The translations under genes were made by a program, and so were the position numbers. Under the pieces are notes generated by a model, which was not told the DNA's origin, ran no database searches, and saw only the letters and a program-made list of their open reading frames with translations. 64,000 nucleotides of DNA from Novosphingobium sp. SCN 66-18 (lineage in GTDB: Bacteria > Pseudomonadota > Alphaproteobacteria > Sphingomonadales > Sphingomonadaceae), in the NCBI GenBank assembly GCA_001725355.1, contig MEGD01000017.1, positions 32,713 to 96,712 of the forward strand, in the 5' to 3' direction. Positions 41,990 through 51,061 of the stretch are shown in pieces (position 1 is the stretch's first letter; each line of letters opens with the position of its first letter).

Positions 41990-43600
41990 ATGTCAAGCAG
42001 CGCAATTTCCCAAATGCCTGAAAGAAAACGCCGCGGCGCGGGCCGAGCCGGCGCCTGGTGGCTTCTGGACAGCGCGGGCGCAGTGGCTGTTGCCCTTGCG
42101 CTGGCCATCATCGTGGGCCGGCGGGCGGAAGGCCATCCTGCTTTGGTATGGGTCTTGCTCCTGCTGGCGGGTGGAGCGTTGCGCGCCTTCGCCGTCGCCC
42201 GCGCCCGCATCAGCGGGCAAATCACCGCCAATGCGGAAAAACGAATGGTGCGACAGGATCTCCACCGCGCGCTCCTTCCGACAAGGCTGCAACGCGCACG
42301 CCTTGTCGGCGAGGACCTACACCTCGCCGTGGACGCGGTCGATGTGACAGAAGGTCTCACCGCGCGCTTCTCCCCCTTGCGTCTGGCGGCAACCGTTTCA
42401 CCCTTTCTTATCGCGCTTGCCGCCGCGCCCGCAAGCCTGATCGCCGCCGGCATCATGCTGATAACGCTGGCGCCGTTCGGCCTGGCCATGGCGCTCGCCG
42501 GATCGGCCGCGCGCCGCGCCGCCGATGCCCAGCACCAGGCGCTGTCCCGGCTTTCGGGCCTGTTCGTCGACCGCGTCCGCACGCTGCCGGCGATTCTGGC
42601 GTTCGGGGCGGAGGCACGCATCGCTGCGCACTTGGGCACGGCATCCGCCGATGTCGCGCGGCGCACGCTGGCCGTGCTGCGCATCGCCTTCCTGTCGAGC
42701 GCGGTGCTGGAATTCTTCGCCGCGCTCTCGGTCGCGCTGGTCGCCGTCTATTGCGGCTTTTCGCTGCTGGGCCTGCTGCCCTTCCCCGCGCCCGAACGCC
42801 TCACGCTGACGCGCGCCTTCTTCGTCCTCGCGCTCGCACCCGAGTTCTACCTGGGGATGCGCCGCCTTGCCGCCGCCTATCACGACAAGCAGACCGGCGA
42901 AGCCGCGCTGGCCGCGATCGCCGCAGAGCGCGCGCGGATGCCGGCCCCGGCGGTGACGCAGGCCGTCCCCTCCGCAGCAACCGTGCTGGCCGCGCGCGGG
43001 CTGGTGCTGCGCCATCCCGAAGGCGCGGCGATCACGGTGCCCGACGCGAACTGGCGCGGCCCCGGCTTCCACGCGATCACCGGCCCCACCGGCGCGGGCA
43101 AGTCCTCTTTGCTGCTGGCGCTGATCGGCCATGTCCCGATCGAACAAGGCACCCTCACGCGCGACGGAACGCCCTTCGCGCCCGGCGCGCTCAACCCGGC
43201 GATCGGCTGGGCGGGGCAAAGCGTCGCGCTCGTCCCCGGCACCCTGCGCGACAATCTGGTGATGACCGACACGCCGCTCGACGAAGCCGCCACCCTGATC
43301 CTGCTCGGGCGGCTGGGGCTCGGCACGATGATCGGATCGCGCGGCGGGCTGGACGCGCCGCTCGATCATCGCGGCAGCGGGCTTTCGGGCGGGGAACGCC
43401 GCCGCATGGGGCTCGCCCGTGCCATCCTCAGCGGCCGCCCCATCCTGCTGCTGGACGAACCGACCGCCGATCTCGATGTCGACACCGCGCGCGCGATCCG
43501 CGCGATCCTGGCCGATCAGGCCGCGCGCCGCCTTGTCATCGCCGCCACGCACGACGCCGACCTCATCGCCATAGCGGGGTCCACATGCCGCCTCTCCTGA
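41990..43600 (+). CDS. cydD: Heterodimeric ABC exporter subunit CydD
   Basis: 536 residues. Six-helix membrane domain (about 25-290) and ATPase domain with Walker A GPTGAGKSS near 365, signature LSGGERRRMGLARA and Walker B ILLLDEPTADLD. CydDC is needed for assembly of cytochrome bd; it moves thiols such as cysteine/glutathione, and haem handling is also proposed. It is divergent from cydA and its last 16 bases overlap cydC. Confidence 0.92.
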   Translation: MSSSAISQMPERKRRGAGRAGAWWLLDSAGAVAVALALAIIVGRRAEGHPALVWVLLLLAGGALRAFAVARARISGQITANAEKRMVRQDLHRALLPTRLQRARLVGEDLHLAVDAVDVTEGLTARFSPLRLAATVSPFLIALAAAPASLIAAGIMLITLAPFGLAMALAGSAARRAADAQHQALSRLSGLFVDRVRTLPAILAFGAEARIAAHLGTASADVARRTLAVLRIAFLSSAVLEFFAALSVALVAVYCGFSLLGLLPFPAPERLTLTRAFFVLALAPEFYLGMRRLAAAYHDKQTGEAALAAIAAERARMPAPAVTQAVPSAATVLAARGLVLRHPEGAAITVPDANWRGPGFHAITGPTGAGKSSLLLALIGHVPIEQGTLTRDGTPFAPGALNPAIGWAGQSVALVPGTLRDNLVMTDTPLDEAATLILLGRLGLGTMIGSRGGLDAPLDHRGSGLSGGERRRMGLARAILSGRPILLLDEPTADLDVDTARAIRAILADQAARRLVIAATHDADLIAIAGSTCRLS

Positions 43601-45165
43601 TCGACACCTTGCTGGCGGAAGCCGCCCGGCCCCAGCGCGCCACGCTGCGCCTGGCCATACTTTGCGCCGTGCTGGCCGCGCTGGCCGGCGTAACGCTGCT
43701 GGCGCTGTCGGGCTGGTTCCTGGCGGGCGCGGCGATCGCCGGGCTGGGTGGCATCGCGGCGGTGCAGGCGTTCAACTACCTGCTGCCCAGCGCGGCAATC
43801 CGGGGCTTGGCGATCACCCGCACCGCCACGCGCTATGGCGAGCGGCTGCTGGGCCACAAGGCCGCGCTGCTCACCCTTGCCGGTCTGCGCCCGCGCCTGT
43901 TCGCCCGACTCGCCGCCGCCCGCCCCGCCGATGCGTTGGAAACCAGCACCGGCGATCTCGCGGCCCGGCTCGGCAACGATGTGGATGCGCTGGAAGACAG
44001 CGTGATCCGCCGCACCACCCTGCCCACCGCGCTGGCCTCGGCCACGGTCGCGCTGGTGGCCGCGCTGGCGATGGGCCACCTGCCGGCACTGGCATTGGCG
44101 CTCGGCATGGTGGCGATGCGGCTCGCCGCCCGGCGCATGGCCGCGCGCCTGCTGGCGGAACCGCTCGCCGCCAGCGCGGAAGCGCTCGCGCGGATGAAGC
44201 GCGACTATGCCGACCGCGCCACCCCTTGCGCCGACATCGCCATCTATGGCCTGGCCCCGCGCATCGCCACGCTGACCGCCGATGCCGCCGCCGGTTACGA
44301 CGCGGCGCGGCTCGCCACCGTCCGCGCCGAAGCGCGCATCGGCGCGGTGCAGGCGCTGATCGCGGTCGTGACCGTCGCCGCGATGATCGCGCTCAGCCCC
44401 GCCGGCGCGCCGCTGCTCGCGCTGGGCGCGCTCGCCGCGCTGGGCGGGCTGGAAGGCTGGGCCGCGCTGGCGCAGACCGACGTGCAGGCCCCGCGCGTCG
44501 ATCTCGCCCGCCACCGCCTCGCCCTCCTTGCGCAGCACGGCTCCACGCCCGAAGGCCCGGACATCAAGGGCGAAACGCTGACCATAGCCGGCGCGGTCTT
44601 CGCGGGCGGCGCGCGGCTGCGCATCGCCGGACGATCGGGCGCGGGCAAGACGCGGCTGGTCGAAACGCTCGCCGGCCTGCGCGACGATGCCCCGCAGAGC
44701 GTGGCAATCGACGGCAGGCCGCTGGCCGGCATCCCCCCCGAAAGCCGCCGCCCGCTGTTCGCGCTCGCGGCGCAGGACGCGCCGCTGATCGCCGGCTCGG
44801 TCGCCGACAACCTGCGCCTTGCCGCGCCGGGCATCGACGAGGCGCAGATGTGGGACGCGCTGCGCGTCGCCTGCGCCGACGACGTGGTGCGCACGCTGCC
44901 CGAAGGGCTGGACCAGTGGCTGGGCGGCGATGGCGCGCGGCTTTCGGGCGGCCAGCGCCGCCGCATCGCGCTCGCCCGCGCGCTGCTGGCCCGCCGGCCG
45001 TGGCTGGTACTGGACGAACCGAGCGAAGGCCTGGATGCGGAAACCGAGGCGCTGCTCGTCGCCCGCCTGCGCGACTGGCTCGATACGAGCGGCAGCGGCC
45101 TGATCCTCGTCAGCCACCGCCCGGCGATGGCCGCGTTGGCGCAGCAGACCGTTCCGCTCGGCTGA
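43585..45165 (+). CDS. cydC: Heterodimeric ABC exporter subunit CydC
   Basis: 526 residues from the ATG at 43585 inside the end of cydD. Membrane domain (about 20-290) and ATPase with Walker A AGRSGAGKT, signature LSGGQRRRIALARA and Walker B WLVLDEPSEGLD. It has the usual CydC start LLAEAARPQRATLRLAILCA. Partner of CydD. The open frame extends upstream through cydD in another phase but has no coding meaning there. The TetR gene converges 3 bp after the stop. Confidence 0.92.
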   Translation: MPPLLIDTLLAEAARPQRATLRLAILCAVLAALAGVTLLALSGWFLAGAAIAGLGGIAAVQAFNYLLPSAAIRGLAITRTATRYGERLLGHKAALLTLAGLRPRLFARLAAARPADALETSTGDLAARLGNDVDALEDSVIRRTTLPTALASATVALVAALAMGHLPALALALGMVAMRLAARRMAARLLAEPLAASAEALARMKRDYADRATPCADIAIYGLAPRIATLTADAAAGYDAARLATVRAEARIGAVQALIAVVTVAAMIALSPAGAPLLALGALAALGGLEGWAALAQTDVQAPRVDLARHRLALLAQHGSTPEGPDIKGETLTIAGAVFAGGARLRIAGRSGAGKTRLVETLAGLRDDAPQSVAIDGRPLAGIPPESRRPLFALAAQDAPLIAGSVADNLRLAAPGIDEAQMWDALRVACADDVVRTLPEGLDQWLGGDGARLSGGQRRRIALARALLARRPWLVLDEPSEGLDAETEALLVARLRDWLDTSGSGLILVSHRPAMAALAQQTVPLG

Positions 45166-45168
45166 GGC

Positions 45169-45765
45169 TCAGGCGGGCGGCGCGCGCAGGCCCGCGATCA
45201 GGATGTCGACCATCGCGCGCGCCGCCGGGCCGCCATCGTCATCGCGGCCAAGGCCGGCCACACCGCCCAGCGCGCGCAGCAGGTCGAACGGATCGCCATC
45301 GAACCGCATCTCGCCCGCGCTCACCGCCCGGCCGATCAGCGCAGTCATCGCCTCGCGCATCACGGCGCCCGATGCCGCATAGAGCTGGCCGGGGCCGGCC
45401 GGCATCGCGTTGAGCAGGTCGGTCATGCCCTGCTTGGTCGCCATGTAGTCCACGAAAGCCAGCATCCACGCGCGCAGCGCCGGCAGCGGCGGCAGTTCGG
45501 CGGCCAGCCGCCGCGCCGCTTCGCCAAGCTGGTCGGTCTCGTTGCGATAGACCGACTCGATCAACGCATCGCGGGTGGGGAAATGGCGATAGAGCGTGCC
45601 AATTCCAACGCCTGCCGCGCGCGCGATCGCTTCCAGGCTCGCTTCGGCTCCCTTCGCGGCGAAAACCGCCTTGGCCGCATCCAGCAGCCGCGCGCGGTTA
45701 CGGGCCGCATCGGCACGCGGCCGCCGGCCGGCTTCAGCACCGGAAACTTTTTCGACCGTCGCCAC
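45169..45765 (-). CDS. TetR-family transcriptional regulator
   Basis: 198 residues from a GTG at 45765, with AAGGGG 6 bases upstream. N-terminal helix-turn-helix: NRARLLDAAKAVFAAKG, SLEAIARAAGVGIGTLYRHF (recognition helix about 46-62), PTRDALIESVYR. The C-terminal ligand-binding domain is variable and no ligand can be inferred. It is divergent from the SDR gene across a 135-bp spacer with two matching palindromes, so it probably represses both itself and the SDR gene. Confidence 0.9.
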   Translation of the reverse strand: MATVEKVSGAEAGRRPRADAARNRARLLDAAKAVFAAKGAEASLEAIARAAGVGIGTLYRHFPTRDALIESVYRNETDQLGEAARRLAAELPPLPALRAWMLAFVDYMATKQGMTDLLNAMPAGPGQLYAASGAVMREAMTALIGRAVSAGEMRFDGDPFDLLRALGGVAGLGRDDDGGPAARAMVDILIAGLRAPPA

Positions 45766-45782
45766 ACGACGCCCCTTGATAA

Positions 45783-45820
45783 ACGGAGGATACCTCCGTA
45801 TTAAAGCGGAGGAACCCTCC
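45783..45820. promoter_or_regulatory. Two tandem TetR operators, GGAGG-N3-CCTCC
   Basis: Site 1 is ACGGAGG-ATA-CCTCCGT (45783-45799), a perfect 7+3+7 dyad. Site 2 is GGAGG-AAC-CCTCC (45808-45820). Their centres are 23 bp apart, close to two helix turns. They lie directly before the regulator's start and upstream of the SDR gene, as expected for an autoregulated TetR divergon. Confidence 0.7.
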
Positions 45821-45900
45821 CTTTCATATACCCTCAACCGGCGGCAGGCAATGGGCCTTCTGGCGGAGGGAGCGGTGCGCCCCAGACAGGAGTCGCTTTC

Positions 45901-46869
45901 ATGTCCCAGACCTTCGGAGCAACATCCACCACCGACGACGTGCTGGCCGGTGTCGATCTTTCCGGCAAGCGCGTGCTGGTCACCGGCGTATCCGCCGGCC
46001 TCGGCGTCGAAACCGCGCGCTCGCTGGCCGCGCACGGCGCCCAGGTCGTGGGCGCCGCGCGCGATCTCGCCAAGGCGGAAGCCGCAACGACCGTGGTGCG
46101 CGAACAGACGGCCCGTGGCGGAGGACTGGACCTGATCGAGCTCGATCTCGCCTCGCTCGCCAGCGTCCGCGCCGCCGCCGACGCGCTCGTCGCCGATGGT
46201 CGCCCGTTCGACCTCGTCATCGCCAACGCCGGCGTCATGGCCACACCGTTCGGCAAGACGGCGGATGGCTTCGAGACCCAGTTCGGCACCAACCACCTCG
46301 GCCATTTCGTCTTCGTCAACCGCATCGCCGGGCTAATCGCGCCGGGCGGCCGGTTCGTCGCTGTCGCCTCGTCCGGCCACCGCTTCTCCGACGTCGATCT
46401 GGACGATCCCAACTTCGATCGCACGCCCTATACGCCCTTCGAAGCCTATGGCCGCTCGAAGACCGCTAACATCCTGTTCGCCGTGGAATTCGATCGCCGC
46501 CACCGGGATCGTGGCGTGCGTGCCACCGCGCTGCATCCGGGCGGCATCCAAACCGAGCTGGGCCGCCATATGGGCCACGATGCGCTCGACGCGCTGGTGG
46601 AACAGATCAACGCGGATCTGGCCGCCGAAGGACAGCCGCCTTTCGCCTGGAAGACCATTCCGCAGGGCGCGGCAACCTCGGTCTGGGCCGGCGTGGTCGC
46701 CAGTGCGGACGAGGTCGGCGGACGCTATTGCGAGAACTGCCACGTTTCCGAAGTGACCGACGGACTCATCAGCCCGGTGTCGGAAGGCGTGCGTTCCTAC
46801 GCGCTCGATCCGGACAAGGCCCGCGCGCTCTGGGCGAAGAGCGAGGAAATGGTCGGCGAACGGTTCTGA
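45901..46869 (+). CDS. Short-chain dehydrogenase/reductase
   Basis: 322 residues, extended SDR of the retinol-dehydrogenase/WWOX-like kind. Cofactor site TGVSAGLG at 28-35, IANAGVMATPF near 110, and active-site Tyr183-x3-Lys187 (YGRSK) with Ser in VAVASSGHRF. NADP(H)-dependent oxidoreductase of unknown substrate. Controlled, by position, by the divergent TetR regulator; its substrate or a related toxic compound may be the inducer. The stop is followed by a hairpin. Confidence 0.87.
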   Translation: MSQTFGATSTTDDVLAGVDLSGKRVLVTGVSAGLGVETARSLAAHGAQVVGAARDLAKAEAATTVVREQTARGGGLDLIELDLASLASVRAAADALVADGRPFDLVIANAGVMATPFGKTADGFETQFGTNHLGHFVFVNRIAGLIAPGGRFVAVASSGHRFSDVDLDDPNFDRTPYTPFEAYGRSKTANILFAVEFDRRHRDRGVRATALHPGGIQTELGRHMGHDALDALVEQINADLAAEGQPPFAWKTIPQGAATSVWAGVVASADEVGGRYCENCHVSEVTDGLISPVSEGVRSYALDPDKARALWAKSEEMVGERF

Positions 46870-46879
46870 AGCCGAAGGC

Positions 46880-46903
46880 GGCGCGGGGGTTTTCTCCCGC
46901 GCC
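46880..46903. terminator. Bidirectional hairpin between SDR gene and phosphate transporter gene
   Basis: GGCGCGGG and CCCGCGCC (8 bp) with an 8-nt loop containing TTTT, between convergent genes. Confidence 0.55.
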
Positions 46904-46908
46904 CCGCG

Positions 46909-48543
46909 CTATCCGACTAGCGCGTGGAACAGCAGGTAAAGTCCGCCCGAGAGCAGGATCGAGGCCGGCAGCGTCAGCACCCAGGCCATCAGCAGGTTGC
47001 GGATCGTGCCCATCTGCAGGCCGGACCGGTTGGCCGCCATCGTGCCCGCCACGCCCGAGGAGAGGACATGCGTGGTCGAAACCGGCAGGCCCAGCATGTC
47101 CGCGCCGGCGATCGTGCCCATGGCCACGAGTTCGGCCGAGGCCCCTTGCGCATAGGTCAGGTGCGACTTGCCGATCTTTTCGCCCACCGTCACCACGATG
47201 CGCTTCCAGCCGACCATGGTGCCCAACCCCAGCGCCAGCGCCACGGCCACTTTCACCCAGGTGGGGATGAAGCGCGTGCCGGCGTCGAGCGAGCCCTTGT
47301 AGGCGGCGAGCGCCTTGGTGCTCGCTTCGGGCAGCGCGGCCTTCTTGTCCTTGCCCAGCCAGCGGATCGCCTCGGAAGCAAGGTACATGTCATTGCGGAT
47401 GTTGCCCACGGCGGCCGCCGGCACCTTGGCCAGCGAGCCGTATTCGCTGACCTGCGTGTCGACATCGCGGATCAGCACGCCCAGCGCCGGCAGCGTGGCG
47501 GGCGTGAACTTGCGGTCGGCGATGTAGTGCGTGATCGTCTCGCGCGCCTGTGCGGGCGTGGTGCCGGCGGCGGCGGGCGCGCCCAGCACGCCGGCGGCGG
47601 CAACGGTGTTGGCGTGGAATTCGGCCATGTAGCGATCGGGCACCGCGCGGTTCAACGCATAGGCGGTGGGCACCGTGCCGATCAGGATCAGCATGATCAG
47701 CCCCATGCCCTTCTGTCCGTCGTTCGACCCGTGGGCGAAGCTGACGCCGGTGCAGGTGAAGATCAGCAGCCCGCGAATCCACCACGGCGGCGGCACGCCA
47801 TCCTTCGGTTCGGCATAGAGCGCGCGGTTGCGCACCAACACTTTCATCGCCAGCAGCAGCAGCGCGGCCACGCCGAAGCCGATCAGCGGGGAAAGCAGCA
47901 GCGCCTGGCCGATCTCGGTCGCCTTGCCCCAGTCCACGCCCGATGTGCCGCTCTTGCCGTGCAGCAGCGCGTTGGCGACGCCCACGCCGATGATCGAGCC
48001 GATCAGCGTGTGCGAGCTGGACGAAGGCAGGCCGAACCACCACGTCGCGAGGTTCCACACGATCGCCGCGATCAACAGCGCGAACACCATCGCGAAACCG
48101 GCATTGGACCCCACCTTGAGGATCAATTCCACCGGCAGCAGCGAGACGATGCCGAAGGCGACCGCGCCCGAGGACAGCAGAACGCCCAGGAAATTGAAGA
48201 AGCCCGACCACACCACCGCCGCGTGCGCGGGCATGGCGTTGGTGTAGATCACCGTCGCCACCGCGTTCGCGGTATCGTGGAAGCCGTTCACGAACTCGAA
48301 GCCCAGCGCGATCAGCAGGGCCACGAACAGCAGCACGAACGGCAGGTACGTCGTCGGCTGCACGCCAGAGGCGGCGGCGTCCGAATAGATGCTCCAGGCC
48401 ACATAGACCACGGCCGCCGCGATCGCGCCGATGAAGGCGATCATCCCCACCCGGCCCAGGCCATGATCAAGATCAGGCCGCCCGGCCGGCGCGGAAGCGC
48501 CGACGCCGGAAGCGGCGCCGGACATGGTAATCGATGCGTTCAT
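46909..48543 (-). CDS. pit: Inorganic phosphate transporter, PiT family
   Basis: 544 residues from the ATG at 48541-48543; an ATG 9 codons upstream is also possible. The two PiT signature repeats are clear: GFEFVNGFHDTANAVATVIY near 90 and GVSFAHGSNDGQKGMGLIML near 270. The paired LPSSSSHTLIGSIIG and LPVSTTHVLSSGVAG are present as well. Low-affinity, metal-phosphate/H+ symport across the inner membrane. A hydrophilic loop of about 120 residues (TPAQARETITHYIADRK onwards) separates the two halves, as in PitA. Confidence 0.92.
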   Translation of the reverse strand: MNASITMSGAASGVGASAPAGRPDLDHGLGRVGMIAFIGAIAAAVVYVAWSIYSDAAASGVQPTTYLPFVLLFVALLIALGFEFVNGFHDTANAVATVIYTNAMPAHAAVVWSGFFNFLGVLLSSGAVAFGIVSLLPVELILKVGSNAGFAMVFALLIAAIVWNLATWWFGLPSSSSHTLIGSIIGVGVANALLHGKSGTSGVDWGKATEIGQALLLSPLIGFGVAALLLLAMKVLVRNRALYAEPKDGVPPPWWIRGLLIFTCTGVSFAHGSNDGQKGMGLIMLILIGTVPTAYALNRAVPDRYMAEFHANTVAAAGVLGAPAAAGTTPAQARETITHYIADRKFTPATLPALGVLIRDVDTQVSEYGSLAKVPAAAVGNIRNDMYLASEAIRWLGKDKKAALPEASTKALAAYKGSLDAGTRFIPTWVKVAVALALGLGTMVGWKRIVVTVGEKIGKSHLTYAQGASAELVAMGTIAGADMLGLPVSTTHVLSSGVAGTMAANRSGLQMGTIRNLLMAWVLTLPASILLSGGLYLLFHALVG

Positions 48544-48562
48544 GAAACCCGAATCTGTGGCC

Positions 48563-48580
48563 CTGAGCATTCTTGCTCAG
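48563..48580. promoter_or_regulatory. CTGAGCA-N4-TGCTCAG palindrome upstream of pit
   Basis: A perfect 7+4+7 dyad just before the phosphate transporter start, inside the 118-bp spacer to pyk. Operator or leader hairpin. It does not look like a PHO box. Confidence 0.35.
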
Positions 48581-48661
48581 TCTTGCCGTAGGCGCGGCAC
48601 ATGACACTTTTGTTTCAATGTTACAGCGCCACCGGCCACGCCGGGGTCTCGTCGCCAAGGG

Positions 48662-50128
48662 TCAGGTGTCGGGCTGCTCGCCGTGCCGCGTCAGTTCGTC
48701 GCCCGCCAGCGTCACCACGTGCAGCAGGTTGGTCGCGCCCGGGGTGCCGAAGGGAACGCCGGCCAGCGTCACCAGCTTGGCTCCCGCGGTGCCGAAGCCG
48801 TGGCGCAGCGCCATGCGCTTGCCCTTGGCGATCATCTCCTCGAAGCTGCCGATGTCGCGCGTGGTCACGGCGTGCGCGCCCCACAGCAGCCCCAGCTTGC
48901 GGGCGGTCTTCACCGACGGCGTCAGCACCAGCATCGGCACCGCCGGCCGCTCGCGCGCGACGCGGCGCGCGGTCGATCCCGATCCAGTGAACACGATGAT
49001 GCCCGAGATCGGCAGCGTATCGGCAATGCTGGCGCAGGCTTGCGACAGCGCGTCGGCCGTCGTCGGATCGGGCAGCGTCTCGATGAAGTGGACGCGCGCG
49101 GCATAGCCGCGATCGGCCTCCACTTGCGCGGAGATGCGGTGCATGATCGTCACCGCCTCTTCCGGCCAGGCGCCGGCGGCGGTTTCGGCCGAGAGCATCA
49201 CCGCGTCCGCGCCGTCATAGACCGCGTTGGCGACGTCCGAGACTTCGGCGCGCGTCGGCGTTGGCGTCTCGATCATCGATTCGAGCATCTGCGTGGCGAC
49301 GACCACCGGCTTGCCCTGTCGCCGCGCGAATTCGACGATGCGCTTCTGCAACGGCGGCACTTCCTCGGGGTTCAGTTCCACCCCCAGGTCGCCGCGCGCC
49401 ACCATGATGCCGTCGGAAAGCTCGATGATCTCCTCCAGCCGCGAGATCGCCGCCGGCTTCTCGATCTTGGCCATAAGCGAACCGTATCCGCCCATCAGGC
49501 GGCGCGCCTCGGCCACGTCCTCGGGCCGCTGCACGAACGACAGCGCGATCCAGTCCGCGCCATGCTCCACCGCGAAGGCCAGATCGCGGCGGTCCTTGTC
49601 GGTCAGCGCCGGCACCGGCACCACCGCATCGGGCACGTTCACGCCCTTGCGGTCGGAGATCACCCCGCCGACCTCGGCCGAACACAGGATCTCGTCCTTG
49701 TCGGCGCGGATCACGCGCAGCTTCAGCTTGCCGTCGTCGATCAGCAGGCGCTGGCCCTTTTCCAGGATGCCGAACAGTTCGGGATGCGGCAGGCAGACTC
49801 GCGTTTCGTCGCCCGGCTCGGGATTGCGGTCCAGCGTGAAGTGGCCCGAATGGCGGATCACCGCGCGGCCTTCGCGGAACGTGCCCACGCGCAGCTTCGG
49901 CCCCTGCAGATCGCACAGGATCGTGATCGGCCGGTTGACCTTCTTTTCCAGCGCGCGGATCGAGGCGATCGTTTCGGCGTGCGTGGCGTGATCGCCGTGG
50001 CTCATGTTGACGCGGAAGGCGTCGGCGCCGGCGCGGAACAGTTTTTCGAGCATGTCGGGCGCGCGGCTGGCCGGACCGACCGTCGCCAGAATCTTCACCT
50101 TGCGGCCCCGGGGATCATGTTTCGCCAC
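48662..50128 (-). CDS. pyk: Pyruvate kinase
   Basis: 488 residues from a GTG. Converts phosphoenolpyruvate and ADP to pyruvate and ATP. Motifs: KILATVGPAS at the start, FRVNMSHG, LCDLQGPKLRVG, the active-site signature LMAKIEKPAAI near 225, GIMVARGDLGVEL and the C-terminal allosteric domain with VFTGSGSTARRVARERP. Length and domain order are standard. No neighbouring glycolysis gene. Confidence 0.95.
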   Translation of the reverse strand: MAKHDPRGRKVKILATVGPASRAPDMLEKLFRAGADAFRVNMSHGDHATHAETIASIRALEKKVNRPITILCDLQGPKLRVGTFREGRAVIRHSGHFTLDRNPEPGDETRVCLPHPELFGILEKGQRLLIDDGKLKLRVIRADKDEILCSAEVGGVISDRKGVNVPDAVVPVPALTDKDRRDLAFAVEHGADWIALSFVQRPEDVAEARRLMGGYGSLMAKIEKPAAISRLEEIIELSDGIMVARGDLGVELNPEEVPPLQKRIVEFARRQGKPVVVATQMLESMIETPTPTRAEVSDVANAVYDGADAVMLSAETAAGAWPEEAVTIMHRISAQVEADRGYAARVHFIETLPDPTTADALSQACASIADTLPISGIIVFTGSGSTARRVARERPAVPMLVLTPSVKTARKLGLLWGAHAVTTRDIGSFEEMIAKGKRMALRHGFGTAGAKLVTLAGVPFGTPGATNLLHVVTLAGDELTRHGEQPDT

Positions 50129-50226
50129 GCGTGGCTCCCTAGCTTTTGCGGCCCTTACGGAAAGCGCCTCTTCAACGGCCCCGGCCTATGGCCTATGCGA
50201 CGGGAAAACCCAAGGGAATGATTGCC

Positions 50227-50565
50227 ATGGATACGAATGCGACACCTGCCGCCGGCGATACCGCCGCCGACGCGCTCGATACCCTGCCCGATGCGGTGGC
50301 CGCCGCCGCGTTCCACCGCCTCGTGCGCCACCTGCGCCATCGCCACGATGCGCAGAACATCGATCTGATGGGCCTCGCCGGCTTCTGCCGCAACTGCCTG
50401 GCCGACTGGATCAACGAGGCCGGGGCCGGACTGGGCAAGGCCGCCGCGCGCGAAGTCATCCACGGCCTCCCCGCCGCCGAATGGAAAGCCCGCTTCCAGA
50501 CCGAGGCGACGCCCGAGCAGCTGGCGCGCATGGACGAGAGCATGAAGAAGAACGCCGAACGCTGA
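50227..50565 (+). CDS. DUF1244 family protein
   Basis: 112 residues. The conserved DUF1244 core is visible: FHRLVRHLRHRHDAQNIDLM, then GLAGFCRNCLADWINEA with two Cys, and VIHGLPAAEWKARFQTEAT. Small cytoplasmic protein of unknown function widespread in alpha- and gammaproteobacteria. The ATG at 50227 is favoured by AGGGA 9 bases upstream; another ATG lies three codons earlier. gapR follows on the same strand. Confidence 0.85.
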   Translation: MDTNATPAAGDTAADALDTLPDAVAAAAFHRLVRHLRHRHDAQNIDLMGLAGFCRNCLADWINEAGAGLGKAAAREVIHGLPAAEWKARFQTEATPEQLARMDESMKKNAER

Positions 50566-50675
50566 CGATCCGGCCGCTTGCGGAGAGGATTTCCACAGCC
50601 GCCGCTTTGCGCGAACCGGCGCGCCCGCTATCAGCGCGGCCGACCGATTCACCATAACCCTTGCGGAGTTTCCCG

Positions 50676-50912
50676 ATGGCCGAAGCCGCCGATGATCGCC
50701 TGCGCCTCCTGATCGAGCGCATCGAACGCCTTGAAGAAGAAAAGAAGGGCATCGGCGACGACATCAAGGATGTCTACAACGAAGCCAAGGCCGTGGGCTA
50801 TGACGCCAAGATCATGCGCCAGATCGTTCGCCTGCGGAAGATGAAGCCCGACGACCGGCGCGAGATGGAAATGGTTCTCGAAACCTACAAGTCCGCGCTG
50901 GGCCTGGGCTGA
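50676..50912 (+). CDS. gapR: GapR-type DUF2312 nucleoid protein
   Basis: 78 residues, nearly all the conserved DUF2312 domain: [40 protein letters not shown] and [11 protein letters not shown]. In Caulobacter GapR forms a clamp on overtwisted DNA ahead of replication and transcription and helps gyrase. Restricted mainly to alphaproteobacteria, so a good taxon marker. The start MAEAADDR has CGGAG 8 bases upstream. Confidence 0.9.
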   Translation: MAEAADDRLRLLIERIERLEEEKKGIGDDIKDVYNEAKAVGYDAKIMRQIVRLRKMKPDDRREMEMVLETYKSALGLG

Positions 50913-50960
50913 CCCCGATACCGTCGCGCGCGCGCAAACACCGAAAACGGCGGGAAATCC

Positions 50961-50982
50961 GGGGGCGGTTGCTATCGCCCCC
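50961..50982. terminator. GC hairpin between gapR and the yebC-type gene
   Basis: GGGGGCG and CGCCCCC with an 8-nt loop, 49 bp after gapR. No T-run, so a weak terminator or transcript-protecting stem. Confidence 0.35.
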
Positions 50983-51061
50983 CCGCGCGGTGTAAGGCGC
51001 GCGCAACCGGGGCGCCGAGGATGCCGGAAGCTCCGCAACTCGCAGACTTCCGAAGGTTCCC

